From positions 1 to 18,596 of the forward strand of contig JANZZA010000531.1 in the NCBI GenBank assembly GCA_026419655.1: a stretch of DNA of 18,596 bases, read 5' to 3'. The notes under the pieces were generated by a model. That model saw only the letters and a list, made by a program, of their open reading frames with translations, did not search any database and was not told the origin of the DNA. The position numbers were made by a program, and so were the translations under genes. Shown in pieces: positions 14,734-18,596 of this stretch (position 1 is its first letter; every line of letters starts with the position of its first letter). Source of the DNA: Armatimonadota bacterium. Lineage in GTDB: Bacteria; Armatimonadota; Zipacnadia; Zipacnadales; FEN-943.

Positions 14734-14768
14734 ATGCGCTGCCCGCGCGCGAGGGCTGGCCGCTTACT
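14734..14768. repeat. 35 bp direct repeat, copy 2, crossing the end of the 976-residue gene
   Basis: It reads ATGCGCTGCCCGCGCGCGAG, then GGCTGGCCGCTTACT. The last bases include the gene's TAA stop (14764-14766 on the minus strand), so the repeat joins the gene end to the spacer. Copy 1 has GTAC instead of TTAC there and no stop. Confidence 0.85.
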
Positions 14769-17694
14769 CGAAGGCTACGAAAGCTGAAGCTAGGGTTTCC
14801 TCGATTTGCCCACCCACGACTCGGGCCTTGAACACAACCGGGTAGCCCTTGGGGGTGAACTTGCCGGTGCCGGGGCCGATGGCTACCTCGGCGACCCAGA
14901 CCTGGCGGGTTTCGTCAGCTGGCCTGAGTTGCACGGCAGGCTCGCCATTTATGGCGATTGGCTCATATGTCGGGCCGCCGCAGGCCTCGACGGCCACGTC
15001 GTCGGCTGGGGCCGAGAGGTGCACCTCAAAGTGTAGCCGGTCGCCTTCTCGCAGGGCCTCGGGCAGCGGGCTACCGTCGGCCAGGGTCACGACCACGCCG
15101 TCCGTAGGCCGCCGCACCAGACGCGCCCAGTCAAAGGTGAAACTGGGGCCAGGCAGGATGGTACCGTCCTCAGCTTTGCGTGACCCGGCAACCGAAAGCA
15201 CCAGGAAGCCCCGCTGCAACTGGCCCGCGCGGAACTTTTCGTGGATGTAATGGGTGTCCACGGTGTAGATTCCTGGCCACGACGTGTTTATACAGCCGCG
15301 GAAGCCAGGCTCACCTGAAGAATCGTTGAGCCCCACATAGGCGAACTTATAGCCTTCGCCTTCGATGTGCGACAGACACACCTGCAAGAACCGATAAGCC
15401 GGGTCGTAGGGGATCACGCGGGAGAGGTTGGCCCAGCCTTCTTCCGAAACGCAAGCGAGCGTAATGCCGCCGCGCGGATGGGTCTCGATGCGGAGCTTGC
15501 CGGGCGCGGCGACCCATTTGGTGTCGCGCTCGTCTCCAAAGAAACGGTCGGCCACCTGGAAGTCGCCAAAGTCGTCTTCCCAAAGCGCGTTGCCGTCCGC
15601 CGGGCCCGCGAAAAGCACCTTTGGCAGTGGCCCCAGGTCGGGAGTAATCTCTTCGACCAGCGTCGTTGGGCCATCACCTGGCTCTGCGTAGGCTTCAATC
15701 TCCGACAATAGGGGCGCCTGGCCGTTGGGCCGGTCGCACGGTCGCACGGCTGTGGCGGTAACCCGGATGCGGAGACACCGCAGGGCCGGCCGAAAGTCGT
15801 GCACGATTTCCTCGCGCTCATTGCCTGCCACGGTCGTCCGAAATACCCGTCCGCTCGGCGCGAACAGGTCAATCTGATAGTCCTGCAGGTTGGGCGTGTA
15901 AAGCACCAGCCGGCCCACAGTCTCAGCCCGCGGAAAAGCAAACTCCACCCAGGCCGGCTTTCCGCCCCACCCGTACGCCGACCAGCCCATGTCATCGGTC
16001 ATGCCGTTTATCGCGTAGTAAAACCACTGTGGGAACCACGGAGCGTAGTAGCCCGCCGAGGCTCGCGCGGTTACTCCACGTGTCCAATGAAGAAGGTTAC
16101 CAGGCTTGATAAGGTCTTTCTCACGGCGCTCCAGCTCGGCGACGATTTCCTGGCAGGTGGGGAAGTCCCGTGCGGCCGGGTCGTCGGTGTAGACATGGGC
16201 GTCGCCCTCGGCAAAGGCGTCCTCAAAGACGTCCTCGTTTACTCTGACTTTGCGGCCCTCGGAAAGTACGACAAGCTCCGGCCTGCCCTTGAGCGGCGCC
16301 CAGCGCACTCTGGCCCTGGCGTGGCCGGAATTATGGTGCACGAGGACTAGATAGACGTGCGGTCCTACCTGCCGTGCCCACGCCGCGAGTTCCCTGGCCC
16401 CCTCCACCTCGACGCTCAACGGCTCCGTCGGCGGCGCTGCAAGTATGGCCTTCTCCAGAAACCTTAGCTCCCGCCATACGTAAGGGAGGCCATGGCGATA
16501 TTGCACTTCCTCTAAGAAGAAGGGCGAGGTGTAGGCTGTAAACCCTTTAGCGCCGAGGGCTACCGAGACCAAGTACTGATTGCGGAAGACCCGGTAGGGG
16601 TATGGAGGCGCAGTGCCGTACTTGGCCGTGAAATGGGCCTGGTGGGACGCATGCCACAGGGTAACATAAGTGGATTTGCCCACGGCGCCCACCTCGTTGA
16701 CCTTCTTGAGAAACTTCGGCACGTAGTCCCACGCCGGCGAATAAGGGTCAGGATTCAGGACATCAGCGCAGCGGTAGCCGTGGGTGGCGATGCCTTCGAT
16801 AACACAGTTGGTCACAAAGACGGGGTGGTACGGATCAATCTCGCACAGGTACCGATAATATGCTTCCAAGTACTCCGGGCGCATGTCGTTGATTTCTGGC
16901 TCGTCGGCGATGTAGTAGCCCAGCAAGCCCGGCTGGCCTCTTACAGCCTCGACAAGCTCCCGCACAAGCCTTTTAGTGTCTTCGCTCGGCTCGGCCAGGG
17001 TTTTGTATTCGTCGGCCACGTGTCTGAGGGCGGCGTTTTCCTCGCGCCACAGGTCGAAGCTGTAGTAGAGGCGCCCGTTTTCCACTGAGACAATCGAGTA
17101 GATGCCGTGCTTGCGGAATCGTTCGCCAATGCGCCCGGCGTCGCGCGGAGAAAGCACCACGGGCGTCTCGACGTTCTGCAGCGCCACCACATCCGGGCGC
17201 GGGTCTTCGGTGGGCACCGTGCCGTACCAGCCGATGGTGAAAAGAGGCCGTCCGTTGACGAGCACGTTGCGGTTCTCGTCAATCCGCACCTCATCGCCAG
17301 CGGGCGGTGGGGGCAGCTTCCTGAGCGAAACCTGTCCCGCACCCAGGACCGCACCCTCGCCGTCAACAAGCGCTACGGTCAATACGTAGTTTCCGACGGG
17401 GAGGTCCGCTGCCGGCAGGGATATAGGGGCTGCTACCTGTCCGCCCGGGACATCTTTCTCGCCCAGTCGCCTGCCAGCCGCGTCGAGGAGCGCGCACCGG
17501 ATTTCCCGAATAGTCTCCGGCTCGATACCCTGCGCGCTGACCCGAAACACTATTTCCTGCAGGTTCTCGGTTGGATATATGGCGTTTCGGTAGCATGGGC
17601 GAAGGAGCTGCACGGCGACCTGGCCCGGTGGCGCCGCAAGACCCACGCTGATAGCAAAGACACCCACGGCCACCCCTGCGCTTCTCGCTGTCAT
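14764..17694 (-). CDS. Large secreted putative glycosidase with discoidin-like domain
   Basis: This 976-residue protein begins with a signal peptide (about 1-21). Residues 25-130 look Ig-like and end in a PPPP linker. Residues about 136-420 look like a clan-A type TIM barrel: RNVLVNGRPLFTIGWYG opens it, and LLGYYIADEPEIND (258-270) carries a strand-end Glu typical of an acid/base. The catalytic nucleophile cannot be assigned with confidence, and the family is not one I recognise. A beta domain (425-505) follows. Residues about 535-672 resemble an F5/8 type C (CBM32-like) domain, with GKPAWVEFAFPRAETVGRLV and a closing LLSEIEAYAE. Residues 700-862 look like a jelly-roll (lectin-like), and 863-976 again Ig-like. 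The layout fits an extracellular enzyme binding glycans. Start: ATG 17692-17694, with GGAG nine bases upstream. A hairpin and repeat copy 4 lie further upstream. Confidence 0.72.
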   Translation of the reverse strand: MTARSAGVAVGVFAISVGLAAPPGQVAVQLLRPCYRNAIYPTENLQEIVFRVSAQGIEPETIREIRCALLDAAGRRLGEKDVPGGQVAAPISLPAADLPVGNYVLTVALVDGEGAVLGAGQVSLRKLPPPPAGDEVRIDENRNVLVNGRPLFTIGWYGTVPTEDPRPDVVALQNVETPVVLSPRDAGRIGERFRKHGIYSIVSVENGRLYYSFDLWREENAALRHVADEYKTLAEPSEDTKRLVRELVEAVRGQPGLLGYYIADEPEINDMRPEYLEAYYRYLCEIDPYHPVFVTNCVIEGIATHGYRCADVLNPDPYSPAWDYVPKFLKKVNEVGAVGKSTYVTLWHASHQAHFTAKYGTAPPYPYRVFRNQYLVSVALGAKGFTAYTSPFFLEEVQYRHGLPYVWRELRFLEKAILAAPPTEPLSVEVEGARELAAWARQVGPHVYLVLVHHNSGHARARVRWAPLKGRPELVVLSEGRKVRVNEDVFEDAFAEGDAHVYTDDPAARDFPTCQEIVAELERREKDLIKPGNLLHWTRGVTARASAGYYAPWFPQWFYYAINGMTDDMGWSAYGWGGKPAWVEFAFPRAETVGRLVLYTPNLQDYQIDLFAPSGRVFRTTVAGNEREEIVHDFRPALRCLRIRVTATAVRPCDRPNGQAPLLSEIEAYAEPGDGPTTLVEEITPDLGPLPKVLFAGPADGNALWEDDFGDFQVADRFFGDERDTKWVAAPGKLRIETHPRGGITLACVSEEGWANLSRVIPYDPAYRFLQVCLSHIEGEGYKFAYVGLNDSSGEPGFRGCINTSWPGIYTVDTHYIHEKFRAGQLQRGFLVLSVAGSRKAEDGTILPGPSFTFDWARLVRRPTDGVVVTLADGSPLPEALREGDRLHFEVHLSAPADDVAVEACGGPTYEPIAINGEPAVQLRPADETRQVWVAEVAIGPGTGKFTPKGYPVVFKARVVGGQIEETLASAFVAFE

Positions 17695-17760
17695 GGGAAT
17701 TCACTCCGCAGCCTCGAGCTTCACGGGCAAGTTTGCGTTGGGCAGGAAACGACGATGAAG

Positions 17761-17786
17761 GTTTGGGTGAGCGTTCTCACGCAAAC
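17761..17786 (-). promoter_or_regulatory. Hairpin or operator-like palindrome in the leader of the 976-residue gene
   Basis: GTTTGGGTGAG and CTCACGCAAAC are inverses apart from one G-G mismatch and are separated by CGTT. The hairpin lies 67 bp upstream of the ATG at 17694. No T run follows on either strand, so it is more like an operator or a leader stem than a terminator; the role is inferred. Confidence 0.4.
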
Positions 17787-17803
17787 GCCCCGCAAAGGTT
17801 TCT

Positions 17804-17870
17804 TTTTCCGGGGGTAGACCCTTTGAAAAGGGTTCTCACCCAGTCCCCTTCCTAAACTTTCCGGTGCTGC
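17804..17870. repeat. Palindromic repeat family 2, copy 4
   Basis: The centre ACCCTTT-GA-AAAGGGT (17818-17833) is a perfect inverted pair, flanked by GGGTAG on the left and CTCACCC on the right. The right arm AGTCCCCTTCCTAAACTTTCC and the following GGTGCTGCTTCC match copy 3 (CCCGCTTCCCGAAACTTTCC, then ATGCTGCTTCC). It lies 87 bp downstream of the gene that ends at 17957. No good T run follows on the minus strand, so termination is less convincing than for copy 3. Confidence 0.6.
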
Positions 17871-17956
17871 TTCCTCCGCACATGCCCCTGGGCCCGCAGG
17901 TCTGCGCCACGCTGGTTGCCCGCGTCGGGCCTCTTTGGCGCTGGGCAGGGTTTTGT

Positions 17957-18596
17957 TCACCGTACCGGTCTTGCCGGCAGCCAGTCCGCCTTGTCTGCCG
18001 GGACGAGAAAAGCAGCCTTGGCCAAGCGAGCATTGGTTTGTGTTCCTTCGACACCGCGCATCGTGATAACGTAGTCGCCGTCCGCAGGCAGGTCCAGGTC
18101 AACGCGGTAGAAGTTCTGGTCGCTGCCGGCTATTTCGCGGCGAAAAACTTCTTCGCCCGCGGCGCTGAATAGGCTCACCAGCAGGGGCCGCCCGAAGGGA
18201 TGCCACTGGAAAATGAAATAGTTGCGCCCGGCTCGGGCGCCCTTGAAATGCCACCTGGCCCACCGCTCCGCACCGGCCGCGGCCTCGTACCACTCTATGC
18301 AATTGTTCTCATCGCCCTGCGGATTAAGCCAGTCGGCAGCTTTCAGGCCGTAGGCGCCGCTGGATTCGGCAAGGGTCATAAATGGGCGGTAATGCGGGCC
18401 GAGGCGTCGCAAAATATCCTGGTGGCGGGCCGCGGCGGCTAAGTCGTACTGCAGGCCGCGCAGCACGGCCTCTGCCTGCACGGCCCGCGCGAGAGCATGG
18501 CGGCGCGTCAGGTCAGCCATGACAGCTTCCGGCGCCAGCAGAATCAGCCGCACTGTCTCCAGCTCCGGCAGCGTCAGCTCCACTGTTTCGCCCACC
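17957..18596 (-). CDS. C-terminal part of a protein of unknown function (start beyond window)
   Basis: About 212 codons are open to the right edge of the window. The GTG at 18593-18595 is only the first possible start inside the window, without a visible ribosome site, so the gene most likely begins outside. The first visible residues (ETVELTLPELETVRLILLAP) look like the final beta strands of a hydrolase. Residues about 25-70 are helical and alanine- and arginine-rich. The last 110 residues are a beta-rich domain (NYFIFQWHPFGRPLLVSLFS, FYRVDLDLPADGDYVITMRG) of the type that closes secreted multidomain enzymes, and the protein ends WLPARPVR. I do not recognise a family. It is read in the same direction as the large putative glycosidase and ends 262 bp before that gene. 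Confidence 0.65.
   Translation of the reverse strand, partial: VGETVELTLPELETVRLILLAPEAVMADLTRRHALARAVQAEAVLRGLQYDLAAAARHQDILRRLGPHYRPFMTLAESSGAYGLKAADWLNPQGDENNCIEWYEAAAGAERWARWHFKGARAGRNYFIFQWHPFGRPLLVSLFSAAGEEVFRREIAGSDQNFYRVDLDLPADGDYVITMRGVEGTQTNARLAKAAFLVPADKADWLPARPVR

Larger units (their letters stand above)
13944..14763. other. 820 bp spacer between two secreted hydrolase genes, no gene seen
   Basis: Open frames here follow low-complexity G or C runs and the repeats, and none has a ribosome site or family resemblance. The spacer contains two copies of palindromic repeat family 2 (14185-14298 and 14522-14598) and a 35 bp direct repeat (14673-14707, 14734-14768). GGAG before the GH42-like start is at its left end. 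No clear promoter was identified. Confidence 0.6.

Overview
This GC-rich window looks like a glycan-degradation region from a bacterium with many secreted, multidomain hydrolases and long, repeat-filled spacers between genes. The gene types (GH20, GH29 and GH42-like hydrolases, a sodium:solute symporter with a tiny partner protein, a non-heme uroporphyrinogen-decarboxylase-family protein and a xylose-isomerase-like TIM barrel) are typical of environmental polysaccharide degraders such as Planctomycetota, Lentisphaerota, Armatimonadota and relatives. The phylum cannot be fixed from the sequence alone, and no rRNA, tRNA or ribosomal-protein gene is present.

Layout. Positions 1-5051 are read on the minus strand: a cytoplasmic GH29 alpha-L-fucosidase (5051-3819), a sodium:solute symporter (3248-1641), a 60-residue membrane protein seven bases after it (1633-1451), and a secreted GH20-type hexosaminidase that runs off the left edge (1259-1). 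Positions 5587-8859 are read on the plus strand: a truncated zinc alcohol dehydrogenase (5587-5811), a uroporphyrinogen-decarboxylase-family protein (6628-7719) and a sugar isomerase/epimerase-like protein (8062-8859). Positions 9184-18596 are again minus strand: the C-terminal part of an unknown protein entering from the right edge (to 17957), a 976-residue secreted putative glycosidase (17694-14764), a 1190-residue secreted GH42-like protein (13943-10371) and an unknown secreted protein overlapping its stop codon by four bases (10374-9184).

How the genes may work together (inference). The secreted hydrolases would trim a complex glycan outside the cell, the symporter would import products, and the cytoplasmic GH29 would remove fucose inside. 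The isomerase-like protein and the decarboxylase-family protein could act further down, but their substrates cannot be read from sequence.

The most unusual content is between the genes. One family of about 115-119 bp repeats with inverted ends (GACTGTTGCAAAGG and its complement) occurs at least six times, plus weaker copies, between 3369 and 8022. Four copies lie 39-67 bp upstream of a start codon and in the same orientation as that gene. A second, strongly palindromic G-rich/C-rich family (core like GGGAAGGGGGTCTGGGGG) occurs four times in spacers of the minus-strand gene groups. There are also a 35 bp direct repeat crossing the end of the 976-residue gene, a folded leader in front of GH20 and a perfect-looking hairpin in front of the 976-residue gene. 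No CRISPR array, transposase or integrase was seen.
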